From contig JBNGIS010033885.1 of the NCBI GenBank assembly GCA_049999725.1, positions 1 through 34,360 on the forward strand: a stretch of DNA of 34,360 bases, in the 5' to 3' direction. Position 1 is the first letter of the stretch. Each line of letters opens with the position of its first letter. The stretch comes from Haplomitrium mnioides (Eukaryota; Marchantiophyta; Haplomitriopsida; Calobryales). The translations under genes were made by a program, and so were the position numbers. The notes under the pieces were generated by a model that was given only the letters and a program-made list of their open reading frames with translations, was not told the origin of the DNA and ran no database searches. This document shows, piece after piece, positions 22,861-34,230 of this stretch.

Positions 22861-24130
22861 GAATAACTTCTTGAACATTCTAGAAATTAGAACACAGTTT
22901 CTAAGTACCATCATGAAGTAGATACCCCTTCCACAAAACTTTATACTGAACTTGAGGATGTTATCTACGTTTGAGAACTCGCTAAGTCAAAATGCAGTCC
23001 ACTTCATATTTTTCATGATAATCAAGAACAATAAATAGAGGAGGAATTTGAGTACGGTTTAGAAAGGAAGATGGACTAGAACAAAAGGTTTAAGTTTAGA
23101 TACATGGAATGTAGGATGAATCTTTATATGGAGAAGAAGATCAAGTTTGTACGCAATGAGAGAAATAACTTTAGAAATTGAAACAGAACCAATCCAAGCT
23201 AGAGATAACTTACAAGCTTCAGTATCTAAAGACAAAGGTAGATCATGAGTAGAAAGCATAACTTTGTCACCTAAAATATAAGAGAAATCACAACGATGTT
23301 TTTATCGGCATATTTTTTTGCCAATTTTGAGCAATAACAAGATGGTTTCTAGCATCTTGCAAAGAGGAAGATAAATGAGACAAAAAGGTAGAAAGACTTG
23401 GAGCACTGGAAGATGAAGAAAAAAGCAAACCATCATGAACAAAAGGATATTAACCAGAATTAAAAAAGAATTGTGAAAATCCAGTACTTGCTTATTTAGA
23501 GTTGTTGTATGCAAACTCCACAGTCAACAAGAAACTATCTCAATTCATGTGATGAACGTTGATAAATGCTCAAAGCATATCGTGCACAGTACAATTTGCG
23601 CGTTCAATTTGCCCATCTGTGAGGATGACAAGTCATAGATATAGGCAGTTTGGTACCCAAAAGTGGGAACAACTCTCGCCAAAACTTCCCTGTGAGTCGT
23701 GGATCTTTATCAAATATTAATACCTTTGGCATTCCATGATATCAAAACACTGCATCAAAGTAAATCTTTGCCAATTATGGAGCATCTACCGTATCCACTG
23801 TCGATGCTAGATGAATTTATTTGCTTAGCATATACACAAACACCACAATAGTAGTAAACCCACGATGCATAGTTAGAAGCAAAGTAGCAAGATCTAAACT
23901 TACATGTTCCTATGGAGTAGTAGGAATCGGTAGTGGTTGAAGAAAGCCACATGGTTTTTGATTTGAAACCTTGTTTTGTTGACAACTTTAATAAGAACAA
24001 ACAAAGCCATAAATATCTCAAGTTAGGTTTGGCCATCATTAAGTACATTGAAGCAACTCCATAGTCTTGTCTACCCCAAGATGCCCAAAGATTGGAATAT
24101 CATGTGCTTCTTGTAAAAAAAAGCATTCGA
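22860..24130 (-). pseudogene. Chromovirus (Ty3/Gypsy) integrase and chromodomain remnant
   Basis: Minus-strand order: a zinc-binding remnant (HDIPIFGHLGVDKTMELLQC, about 24040-24100, and CQQNK near 23980). The catalytic core follows, with GFTTIVVFVYMLSKFIHLAS (about 23830-23890), MPKVLIFDKDPRLTGKFW (about 23680-23735), DGQIERANCTVHDML (about 23575-23625) and TVEFAYNNSK near 23520. The GPY/F-type module ends HIKIHPTFHVSKLKPF (about 23075-23120). The last piece is a chromodomain, with EVDCIL and HPQVQYKVLWKGYLLHDGT, near 22900-23000. Chromodomains in this position define chromoviruses. Several stops and frame changes show it is dead. No reverse transcriptase was recognised upstream. Confidence 0.82.
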
Positions 24131-24244
24131 AACGCATCATCTTGTAGAACATATATTTGATGGCCTTAATAGAGATTACCATCCTAATTGAAAAAGACAT
24201 GATACTTACTATCTTTGACCATCAAACGTGCCCCAATAAGATTA

Positions 24245-24310
24245 AAGAAGGCATCTTCATATTATGTTGTACTATTTATAAGAAAATAGAGAGGAGTGAA
24301 GGAAGTGGTA
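24245..24310 (-). repeat. Inverted copy of the LTR-like TATA segment
   Basis: The minus strand here carries CCTCTCTATTTTCTTATAAA and flanks matching 22741-22800 on the plus strand over about 45 bp. The two copies bracket the Gypsy integrase remnant in inverted orientation. Confidence 0.6.
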
Positions 24311-26600
24311 GTCATACAATCGCTTGAAGTCATCCATTTTTTGACTTATTTTCGGCATTATAAAGTTAACAACCCAACTTAGTTTCTTCCATTTGACATC
24401 TGATTTCATCCCCTCAGATCGACATCTTCAAATATTCATATTTTTCACCTCTTTCCTTCTCTTTTACTCCATTTCCTTCAAATTTTCCAAGAAAAATATC
24501 CTCATATGGTTGTTTTTCCAACATTATTCTTCTGAAAACAACCTCACATATTCTCCCCTCTCTATTGTGAACATCAAGGAGGCAGAATTTTATATTGAAA
24601 ATCCACTTCTTCCTTACCAAGTTGCTCACTTCACAAAAGTCTAATAATCTGATCTTCCAAAGATGACTTCAAACTTCTAAAATAACCTTGATTATTTTTC
24701 CAATAGACTTACTCGCTTATCGCACCTCTTCCCTAAAAAGCTACAATGATTCATAGTTAACAATGTCTTGAAATAGTGATAAATACTCCTTTAGGAGTGC
24801 TACCTGACCCCGCATTCTAATAAGAAGTTGGAACGTCGCGTTGACCTTCGACTGTCTAGCTTCTTTGACCACTCACTAACAATGATATAGCTGACATCAC
24901 TCGACCATTTCTCGACCGATCCCAATGCAAAACATCATTCCATGTCAATCGCCCAACACAAGATTCAACCTAGAGGCTTGACCGTCACTCCGATACTTTG
25001 ATCGGAAAATTAATTCATCGGATTCAACCTCTTCTTCCACGATAATTTCCACAATCTCCTACAACTCAACATGCATCTTGATAAAGAATTTTGGAAATCT
25101 TTGTCTTGCCAAATCCTTCAACTTCTAGCTCTTTCCTTGTTCAACTCACAAACACATATACGCCTTCTTTTATCTTGTGCGTTCTTCCAGAATTCTTCTT
25201 TTGTCCTTGCAGAATACATGCCTTAGAGCTGCTTTGCTTTGAAATTTCACAACACTCTCCCTCCTTCTCAATTAACTAGCAATAACACTATTAGATTAAA
25301 GATAGCTCCACCTTAAGGGACTGCCTTGACTAAGAAAGAAGATCTCTAGCCCATCGGCCAGAACCCAATCTCACGGATCTGTCAACCCATAATGTAAGTT
25401 CTCTCCCTTCGTTTTCTACCCCTTACGTTTATTTAACAAGGCATGCTTCCTTTTATCCGATCAAGTAGGCCCAACATCTAGATCAAGCCTCCTACTATCT
25501 CCAATTTACTCCTTTCTTGGGTCTCTCTCCCTCTCTCTTGTTTATTCCCTTTCGACAACTCTCAAACTCTGTCTTGGTTTACCGTTCACAATATTTGACA
25601 TACTTATTTCTTAAGGAATTGAACTATAACGTGAATCAATTTGAGCTTCGCTATTTTTTGGAACAGATTAACGCTTCTCAACTCTCAATTAATCTTTGTT
25701 AATGTACTTACTCTCCCAAACATACATACAAACCAACACTCGGAAGCCTTAAACATATTCAGAGATAATCGATGATGAATTCTCTCTCTACTTTATATAT
25801 TGGCTCACAGCCGCACTTAGTCATACAAGAGATGAAAGACTAACAACAAGAGACTTGGAGAAGACTAAGAGAAAAAAGACAACTATCTCTTTGTTCTAGC
25901 AGACTTAGACTTTCCAAATCGACACTCTAAACGTCACTAAGTCTTAACCAATAATCTTCATCTATTCCGACATATTTGGAGTTCTTTCTTCCTTGCCTTC
26001 CCTTGGAGCACTAAAGTTAGCACTCCTAGAATTTCTTCTACTACTTCCCTCCAACTCTTCTCTTCTAAAATAGCCAATTGTTCTCGACTTTGAGGAGCTT
26101 TTTGATTTTCCTCTCCGATGTCCACCACCAATCATTGCAAAGATCAATCCAAAATCTTGGCTCACACTCCCTTAACCTTCTCCTATATTTGTCGCAAACT
26201 TGTGGATTCATACATTACTTTAAGCAATTTTTCCAAAATTCCCTGTGTTCCCGCTCAACCAAATCTCATTGCACCGCATCTAACTTTTCTTGCAGTAATG
26301 GCGACCGTTTAATCTCTTCTTTATATTGTTGAGAAATTCCTCGAACAAACTCCTCCCAATTCTTCTTTGTCAACTCATGAGTCACAATTATAACCCAAAG
26401 GTGATTAATCACTCCTCTTTGCCTTATCACTTCCACTTTAGCTTCTTTCTTCAACAACCGCCACTTTGATTCAAGAATTGCTATTGGGTTCATGTTTTAT
26501 TTTTCGCTCTCAAAAATCAATTTTAAAAATTTAGCATCTAAAATCATGATTTTGACGCTAGTTATGCTTGTTTGCAAGAAAATAATGTAATTTTATATAT
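24311..26600 (-). mobile_element. Degenerate retroelement sequence with gag-like frames
   Basis: On the minus strand 26493-26266 is open for 75 residues rich in Lys and Glu (MNPIAILESKWRLLKKEAKV at its start). A reading with stops continues into 26165-25962, which ends in a basic, Ser/Arg-rich stretch (GGHRRGKSKSSSKSR). That arrangement resembles a gag with a nucleocapsid-like tail. A 71-residue frame at 24629-24414 resembles retroelement protease surroundings only weakly. The position upstream of the Gypsy integrase on the same strand fits one disrupted element. The rest of the stretch shows nothing I recognise. Confidence 0.35.
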
Positions 26601-26836
26601 CAAAATTGCTTATTTCAAGTTTACAATGTATTCAAAACAAATTTTTTTATGAGAATATTATCGAATTTGCTTTCATAATTTCTTCTTTAAGAAGCACAAG
26701 CATCACTGAAAAAAAAATATACAAAATATACACAACATTTGTTGTTAAATATTTTCAAAACTAACAATGATATCATTAATTTCAAAAATTGATGAAAACA
26801 TTCAAATTTTATCAAAAATATCTTCAATCAAAAAAG

Positions 26837-28910
26837 ATGCTTTAGCGCTTTCCGAATCATCACACTTACATTCCTTAAGGTTATAATCGTAAAGAATGCC
26901 AACAATAGCTAAAGTTAAAACATCTTGGTTTCACTAAACCCTTCAACTGTCAAGCAATAGACTCCCCGTGGACTTGATAAAATGCCACGTTGAGTCTATC
27001 GATATAGGACATTAAGTTCTTGTCTTGCTCATCAGACCATCTTTCGGTTGGAAGGGCAACAACTTCATTTAACTATCTTGCCTTCCATTCTCTTGCTTTT
27101 TGGCAATGGAGCAGAAAAGCAAGAGGGTAGGAGACAAGAGTCAAGGATTGATCTTCATCAGCAAGGGCTTCTTTGACCCCCAATTTCTTTCACCTTTTAG
27201 GAGTGACCGTCAATTTTTTGGTCAGCTGAATGTTTTGTTGCCCTATAAAAACCAAAGAAATAAGTAAGACTAACACAAAAAACAAAAACATTGAGTAATT
27301 AACAAGAAGAGACTAAGTTACCATGCGCGCATGGACTCTCAAGAGTCCTTGCGCGCAAAGACTCTTGAGTCCAACCTCGCATCGACTCTCAAATCCATGC
27401 GTATATAGACTTTCAAACCTTCATAAGCAAACTGAAAACAAATTAGAAATCATAATTGAAAAAAAGAAAAAACATTTACCAACAATTTCTCAAAACTTGA
27501 ATAAAATGATGACATCTTTGACTCTTTGGTGTGGATGGGATACTCTATCCTTGCTTCTTGTCATGTTTTGCAGTACATCTTTGAGCAAAAAGACTTCATC
27601 ATCACTGCCAAAACCTTGTGTCTCTCCAATTCACAAGAAATCTCTTCGATCGATAACTCTCCAACTTCAACATATTTCAAAACCAAGATTTTTATTGCAT
27701 CGAGAAGACCCTGAAGAGAAATCCAAGGTGTCCACTTTATGTTCTTCATTCTCTAGGAACCTTTGGCCTTTGGCTTTTAGCCCTTAACGGTGTTCTTCTC
27801 CCACATTGAAAAAATGCTCTGCTACAACTCCCAAAGCTCTCCACTTCTAACAGCAAGTTGGAACCAATTATCTTGAGAAGTGATAGTCTTCTCAAGCGTA
27901 GACTTTGGCTTTATCTCCAAAGTCTCAAGCACTAACTCTCTTTTTTGTTTATGAGATGACACCATCCCACTCTCAATGTATCTTTGATGTCAATATTCGA
28001 CCTTTTGAATTGATGTCATTTCCAACCTGTATCATTGGTCGCAATTGTCATTCGTTATGAAAATACATACCTCTGTTAGTGTCCAGCCCACATACATATA
28101 ACAGTTGCAGAGCAACAACATTGGATTCTTCACTCCATATTTTGTGACTAAAAGTTGCATTGCGGTAGCACTATGATTTCCTCCTGCAATCTTGTACCCA
28201 TACTTGTCAGGGTTCCTCATATCGAACTCTAACTTATCCTTCAACTCGCACTTTAGATCCACCACAACAATAAAAAAAGCTTTTCGTATATTTATTGGTG
28301 AGCATTTTGTGCGTCAGAAGCTCAACACAGTCCTTATTCAACCTTCTAGTCTAGAATGGCCTTCAGTTGTCCATTCCAACTTTTAGAAGGTTTAAATTAT
28401 CCAACCAAATTGAAATAGTTTCCTCTCTTACTTTGCACCGCTGGATTGCAGACTCTCAAATTTTATTCTTATCTTCTTCAAACACTGTCTGAGGGTCTAT
28501 CTACTCTCATTCTTGAAAGATTTGCAGCTCCTTGTGCGATTGCCTTTTTGATCTTGAGGTTGGAGCATGCATCGGCTTTGGCTATGCTTCCTTTTCTGGG
28601 CTGCTTGGAGTTGAAGACGAAGGCCCACAAAAGATGACCTTGTTGGAGATTGAGAGGGTGTTGGCTCCTTCTCACTAACTGGTGCGAGAATATACTTCTT
28701 CTTTGGGACGGCCAGTTTCTTTTTTTTTTTTAGCCTCGATTGGCTCCACCGCTTTTCTCTTTTTGGCAACTAATAGATTTGTTGTTTGTGAAACATGCAA
28801 TGAAATAAAATCATTACGAGAAAAATTTGTCTTAGAGTCTAACAAAGGCAACAAATTTCTTCTCTTTTGAAACCTTTGGTTAATCCATGCTCTTTTTTGA
28901 AGACTCAAAG
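26837..28910 (-). pseudogene. ParB-like/DNA methylase family, copy A (5' and middle parts, decayed)
   Basis: The 5' part (about 28910-28500) is basic and nuclear-signal-like (KKRKAVEPIEAKKKKETGRP). Next is a ParB-like segment, YGYKIAGGNHSATAMQLL (about 28200-28150), resembling the GGxHRxxA box of ParB-type domains. A middle part follows with TPWISLQGLLDAIKILVLKY (about 27700-27740). An intron with minisatellite (about 27245-27480) precedes an exon with KLTVTPK near 27200 and LNVAFYQVHGE near 26970. It ends in AIVGILYDYNLKECKCDDSE near 26880, where copy B has VDIPYKYNLKECKHDD. Many stops and frameshifts make it non-functional. The 26837-27250 exon aligns along its length with 33750-34160. The function is inferred from domain resemblance only. 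Confidence 0.6.
27320..27430. repeat. Minisatellite in the intron of copy A
   Basis: Units of about 24-26 bp begin GACTCT and contain CCATGCGCGCATGG or variants (TTGCGCGCAAAG, CATGCGTATATAG). The first core is a perfect 14-nt palindrome at about 27323-27336. The array lies directly upstream of the conserved exon, as in copy B. Confidence 0.75.
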
Positions 28911-29690
28911 CTTTGTTCTAGAGATGTTATGTTTCTTCAAATTAAAAGACAAAAGATATTTGTTTTGTTAAGTTGTTCAGCAAACAAGATTTGAGTCGAA
29001 TAATTCATAGTAACTTGAGTTGTGAGAGCAAAATCTATGCTCACATAGGGTCTGTTGTTTTTAGTTTGAATCCAAACCTTGTCTATAGCCAAAGTAAGCA
29101 AGAAAATGGATCTAATTGTTGGTGGTGATCTTAGCCTTGCAACAAGTTTTTCTTTTGTTGCTTTGAACCAACAGCCCTTTGCTAGATAAACAACAACAAG
29201 AATATTTTTTGTTGTTTGCAAATCCTATGCGCGCATAGGTTTTTTCTTCTTTCTTTCAAAACTAGTTGCAACAACAATCAAAGAAAGCCATGATATTGGT
29301 GTTGTTGCTTGTGGTCCTATATACGCATATGATCAATTGTTGTCTCCACTGATCGTATCGGCGCAAAACATCTGTTTTGGTTTTTTTTAATCCTTTGCGA
29401 ACAAAGAGTCCAAGCTACCTTTGAAATTATAGTTCGAGTTTGTACCTATTGTTGGCAAATCTTGCTTTTCTTCTTTCAAAACTTTTGTTTATTTCAAGTC
29501 AAACACAAGTACTTATTGTGAATGTTATTCATATTCTTTTTTATTTAAATTAGCTAAAGTTTGTTTTTAATCTCTTAAAAAATTTTCACTTCTACTAATC
29601 CAAACATTTTTTTAAGATGGTTTGAATACCTAAGGTTGTTTTTTGAAGTTTAAAACACCCACACATATTTTACTAAACTAATTTTATGTC
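28911..29690. other. Spacer with scattered palindromic cores
   Basis: No gene was recognised. Cores of the same minisatellite occur singly, such as CCTATGCGCGCATAGG near 29226 and CTATATACGCATATGATC near 29318. Otherwise the sequence is AT-rich. Confidence 0.5.
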
Positions 29691-31460
29691 TTTTGTGCTT
29701 TGTGATAATGTAGTCAAATATAATCATCAATTGTTTCTTCAAAGTGACCAACAAATAAAAGAAAGAATAAAACTTGCAAACCATCAAATAAAATGTTATG
29801 TCGATTATCAAAAGTACTTAGGAATTGTTAATGATAGAATGGATTAGAAGAAAGCTGTTATTCCACGCTTGCCTTTGCTACCAGAAAACATTGATAAAGA
29901 TTGTTTGGTGGGTGTGCATGTTGTTGGTGCCTTAATATTCAATTATGCTCTTTCTTCAAAGGTCTTCTTAACCTACAGAAACTTGAGAGGCGATTCTAAT
30001 TTGAAAATTACTATGCTCAATGAAATATTGTGTGACTTTGAAGAGCCGCTGCCTCCAACTTTGTATCTTCAGTTGGACAACACGACATGAGTTTGAGAAT
30101 AAGAACTTCATCTTATTTGGTTATCTTAGTCTTCTTATTGCCAAGAATGTTTTTCAAAAAATCAAGGTGGGATTTCTCATGGTTGGCCATACTTATAATC
30201 AAATCGATCAAATGTTTAGCCAATTCTTGAAACATTTGAAATGTGCCAAAGCTTTCACGATTACAAGTCTTAGTGAGGTGCTATAACTATCGTATAATCC
30301 TAAACTTCAAGTAATTGTTTTGATGGAAACTTGGGATTTAAAAATGTTTCTACAGTAATGTCCCTCTCTAGTTCAAAGGATACATGATGTTACCTTTAAT
30401 CAATAGTTCAAGTTCCAGTTGAATGATTCCAAGACAAAGATTTGGAGCAAATAGTTTTCAACATATGAATTTTAGTTACCTCCGGATGGTATTTGTCAAC
30501 TCAAGTCCATACATGAAGTGGATAGAGAAATTTTAAGTTCAATGTTGATTCCTCTCAAGCCATATTCTGAAATCAAACGATCTCAAAAGGAAGAAAGAGA
30601 ATTTGATGTCAAAAAAGTGGTCTTTGCAATAAGGGACAACATAAGTGAAAACTGCTACAAGTTCTTTACAGATTCTGATATTCAATGGTGGAATGACTTT
30701 TTTCTTACCTAACAAGAGATTGTGACCTACACTCTTGAAAACAAAAGACGAAGACTCAAAGCAGATTTTCACCTTTCTACCTTCACAACCGACAAGTACT
30801 TGTAATGATTCTCAAAATGTTTGTCTAGGTTCTCAACTTGATGCTCAACAGATAGAAGAAGATACTCCAATACAACAAATACTTTCTATACATTGAGCAA
30901 TCTATGATAGAGCACCTAGGTTGTGAGAAGGGACTGTTTCGCACAACACCCAATATGGGCACAAATTTGGTAATCTACATGAGGTGAAAGCTAGAATGCT
31001 TATTTGTGTTGTTGCATCTTTGGATCCAAAGAGTAAAATCTTTTGGGTTGCCAAAATTCTCCAAGTTTTGTCATTTGATGAGGAAGAACCCCCAAACCCA
31101 AAATAAAAACGTGTTCAATGGTTTGTTTACGATGTTGAGGATACATTATTTGGACAATACTTCAAAAAAAAAATAGTAGTAACAAAAAGGAAACGCAAAT
31201 CCGAGTTACATATTAATATACTTGATGTGACACAAATCACGATTCTATTTTTTGATTTTCTTCTTACACAAAAAATCAATTGAGAAAAACCACTTTAGCT
31301 ACCATTAAATCAAATCTATTTGAGAACAAAAGGCAAAAAGCAATCAATCCTAATATGTTTAAAAGAGATTCAATAACTATTATTAACACTAAGATTGATC
31401 AAGTAAATCTTGATGAACCTTCTAAAGTTGAATCCAAAGAAGTCGAGACAAGTGACTAAA
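29690..31460 (+). pseudogene. DUF7869-like transposon/orphan gene (decayed)
   Basis: The readable blocks fall in shifting frames. They are MPLLPENIDKDCLVGVHVVG (29869 on), EPLPPTLYLQLDNT (to about 30087), then ENKNFILFGYLSLLIAKNVF and GFLMVGHTYNQIDQMFSQFL in another frame (30090-30230). The combination DN...EN...GHT.xxIDQMFS is what I remember of DUF7869-type proteins, a multicopy family in plants, algae and animals with probable nuclease-fold or transposon ties. A Lys/Glu-rich part follows (30518-30712). Near 30957-31080 a tail reads VKARMLICVVASLDPKSKIF and WVAKILQVLSFDEE. It resembles a small chromatin-reader-type domain, which is inference. Upstream similarity reaches about 29690 (VDYQKYLGIVNDRMD). 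A frameshift near 30080 and several stops show decay. Confidence 0.55.
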
Positions 31461-32400
31461 GTAATTTAAGAATTTCATAGTATATTGTGTACTTTCAATT
31501 ATATTGTAGTTTAAGATTATTATTTTATAAAGTACTTGAGAATGTTATGAAGGAAGTTGTTCAATTTATCTACCACCTTGAACTTTTTAGTGTAAATCAT
31601 TCCAAGTTGAATGTTTTTCTTTGTAAATGAAACTTGAGTCTTTAGTTAATATTTTCATTTGGTTTGTAAAATATTTTCTTGTCCGAAATGCAAGTATGTT
31701 CTTTCTTTCTTTACTGCTTGTTGGAATAAGATTATTGTATTGCTAAAGCATCTATCCAAATTGACTACTTATCTTTTGTTTGTAAGGACTTTGATATAAA
31801 ACTGAAAACCTTTGGTGCGCTTTGATTTAGATATAGAGCTTTCTACTTGTTTTACTTTTAGATTATGAGTTAGAAAACAGAATCTTTAGCATGCCTAGAG
31901 TTTGTTGCAAAAAATACAGCCTTTAGCGTTTACATCCTCGGTTGTAGAAGTCTGAATCCTATACATGCATTGACTTTGATTCGCAAGTCAAAACTTTGTA
32001 CGTGCAAAGACTCCATTGTGAAACATAAAACTTAGAACAACCGCTACCTTGAACCAGGAACTGCTACTGAGTTCCTATTTCACTTGGCAGTCAAAATCGT
32101 TTTTTGGAAATTTGGTATTCAAAAACATCAAATTTATGACTAAAATCTTCTTTTCGAAAAAAAATTGTTTTTTATAATCAAAAAATGCATATTTTCCATT
32201 TAGGTTATATTTTAATATTTCTTTATACAAAATAACTTGAAAAAAAAACATTTTAGTTATTCAAATATTCAAAAAAAACTTGGCACCATTCTGAACAAAT
32301 TAAATTCCTCAAAAATGAAATAAAACATATATCTTTTGGTGGAAAGAAACTAAAGGAAAACGTAAATGTCTAGTCAGAAGAAGACTTTAAACCTAAATTT
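31461..32400. other. AT-rich spacer
   Basis: No coding sequence was recognised. Poly-A/T-rich stretches at 32090-32330 resemble those near 21780-22080 and 26520-26830 in style, perhaps remnants of one element. Single ATGCATTGACTTTGATTC-type units of the minisatellite family occur near 31960-32020. Confidence 0.5.
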
Positions 32401-32412
32401 GAGCATTGTAGC

Positions 32413-32760
32413 TAACAAAGTCTATGCAAGCATAGACTCCAAACCAGAACCGTAAAGCGTATGCACGCATAGACTCCGAACAAGAATCCTAAATCCTATG
32501 CGTGCTTAAACTGTGAACAAGAACAATAAAGCTAGGCACGCTTGGACTTTCAACTAGAATCCTAAAGCTAGAACACGCTAAGATTCTAAACAAGAACCCT
32601 GCAGCCTATGCAAGCATAGACGACGAATAAGAATCCTTTGACCAACGGGTGAAGGTACTCTAAACAACAACCTCACAGCATAAGCGCTCGGGAAATCCAA
32701 ACAAGAATTACAAAGCCTTAATGCGCAAAGACACTAAAGAATGTGCAAAGACTCCAAATC
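32413..32760. repeat. Degenerate array of the ATGCGCGCAT minisatellite family
   Basis: About eight units of roughly 36-40 bp each combine a core (CTATGCAAGCATAGACTCC, TATGCACGCATAGACTCC, CTATGCGTGCTTAAACT, CTATGCAAGCATAGACG) with AACAAGAATCCTAAA-type spacers. Units are much diverged, older-looking than the array at 34231-34360. Confidence 0.7.
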
Positions 32761-32881
32761 ATTGTTAGATTAGTAGCTGCATTCAAACCATTCTTAGACT
32801 ATCAATTGGGTCAACTTATTCTTAAGAGCCATAATTGGAAAAAAACATTTTATTAATGATGAAAAGTGTGCAAAATCGTAA

Positions 32882-34160
32882 TCAGACTCTCTCCTCTTCG
32901 GGAGGAACTGTCTCATCTAAATCTACAAACTGAGCATCTGTAGCCGATTGAGAATCCTGTCGAGACTTTCCAGTCCTTGATATGACTATAGAGTCACCAG
33001 AAGCACCTGCATTACCAAGAGGAATAGGTTCCTTGTGGTAAGCAAAAACTATCTATGACTCCATCACAGAGGATGGCAATGAAGCCATCTCCAAAACCCT
33101 CTGTGGAATATAAATAGACTGACGTCTATCATATTCCACGACGATGCAATTTCGCATCAGCTTAAGAGCACAGACAGGGCCTGTGCGAGACCCAGAGCAG
33201 AGATCAAGGATCCAATCCTGCTCTGTTGATAAATGGTCGATGAAAAATTGTAGAGAGCCTACGGCTTCTGATAAACATTCACAAGAGCATCATCTCCTGG
33301 ATGTTTAAGCTTTGCAGAAACTGCAGGGCAGCTGAAAACACTACGCATAGGTTGTCGAGGCAGTCCGGTCGCAGAAGAAGCTAGCAAGTTGAAATTGCGC
33401 ATGCTCCTCTTTCCTTCCTTTGTCCAGTAGCCCACCGTCCAGTACTCGTGGGCATGTGCGATTCTGGGACCACCAGAATGTTGTATGTTGCTTTTGTCCC
33501 TGCAAAAAGATAAATAATCACATCAAACATTGTAACAAAAATATAAGAGAAGTAAAAAACAAAGAAATCAAAAAATGAAAATGAGAGAACAACTAACCAG
33601 ATGTCGTGGTCAATTGCATAGCAAATTTCAAAAAGGCCATCCTCAACAAGGCCAAACTGCTATGAAGAATGAATAATTACAAAGGACCAATACTCCAAAG
33701 TAGTAATCGCCGCAAAAGATGATACCATGTCGAAAATGTGATCTTTTGAAAAAGGCCCCGAGTCATCATGCTTACATTCCTTCAGGTTATACTTGTAAGG
33801 AATATCAACAATAGCCAAAGTGAAACATCTAGGTTTCACAAGGCCCTTCAATTGTCGAGTGTTGGCCTCCCCGTGGACTTGGTAAAATGCCACGTTGAGA
33901 CCGTCGATATAGGAAAGTAAGTCTTCAGAATCTTCCTCATCTCTAACAACTCCTTCAGCTGTCAGAGATACAACACCAGTTTGCTGCCGTGCTTTCCACT
34001 CTCTGGCCTTCTGGCAGTGGAGAAGAAAAGCCGGAGGTTAAGAAACCAAAGTAGGAGGATGGTCTTGTTCTTCGAAGGCTTCTTCGACCCTGGATTTCTT
34101 CTTCCCTTTTGCAGTTGCTGTCAATTTCTTAGCTAGTTGCCGCTTGAATGTTTTGTCGCT
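32882..34160 (-). pseudogene. ParB-like/DNA methylase family, copy B (methyltransferase half, nearly intact)
   Basis: There are two exons, 34160-33598 and 33499-32882 (stop at 32882). The intron is GT-AG (CTG|GTTAGT; TTTTTGCAG|G). Exon one holds a basic part (KKLTATAKGKKKSRVEEAF), LNVAFYQVHGE, then FTLAIVDIPYKYNLKECKHD, where DIPY sits as methylase motif IV (DPPY type). SFVIIHSSQQFGLVEDGLF-like reading follows, but the first Q codon position is a stop. Exon two has HAHEYWTVGYWTKEG, a KP-type HPGDDALVNVYQKP, then WILDLCSGSRTGPVCALKLM and IVVEYDRRQ as motif I. The order IV...KP...I is that of beta-class N6A/N4C DNA methyltransferases. Two in-frame stops in exon one and a frameshift near 33290 indicate recent decay. 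A degenerate but ancestral catalytic protein is inferred. Confidence 0.65.
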
Positions 34161-34230
34161 CTGAAAAAAATCAAAACAAAAACATTAGAGAATTAAAAAC
34201 AAAGAAAGGTTAAAACGATAAAACATTGTA

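Noticed and set aside
26266-26493. Open frame of 75 residues as a host gene
   Set aside because: There is no splice context or known family. The neighbouring basic frame and upstream position relative to the Gypsy remnant suggest retroelement origin.
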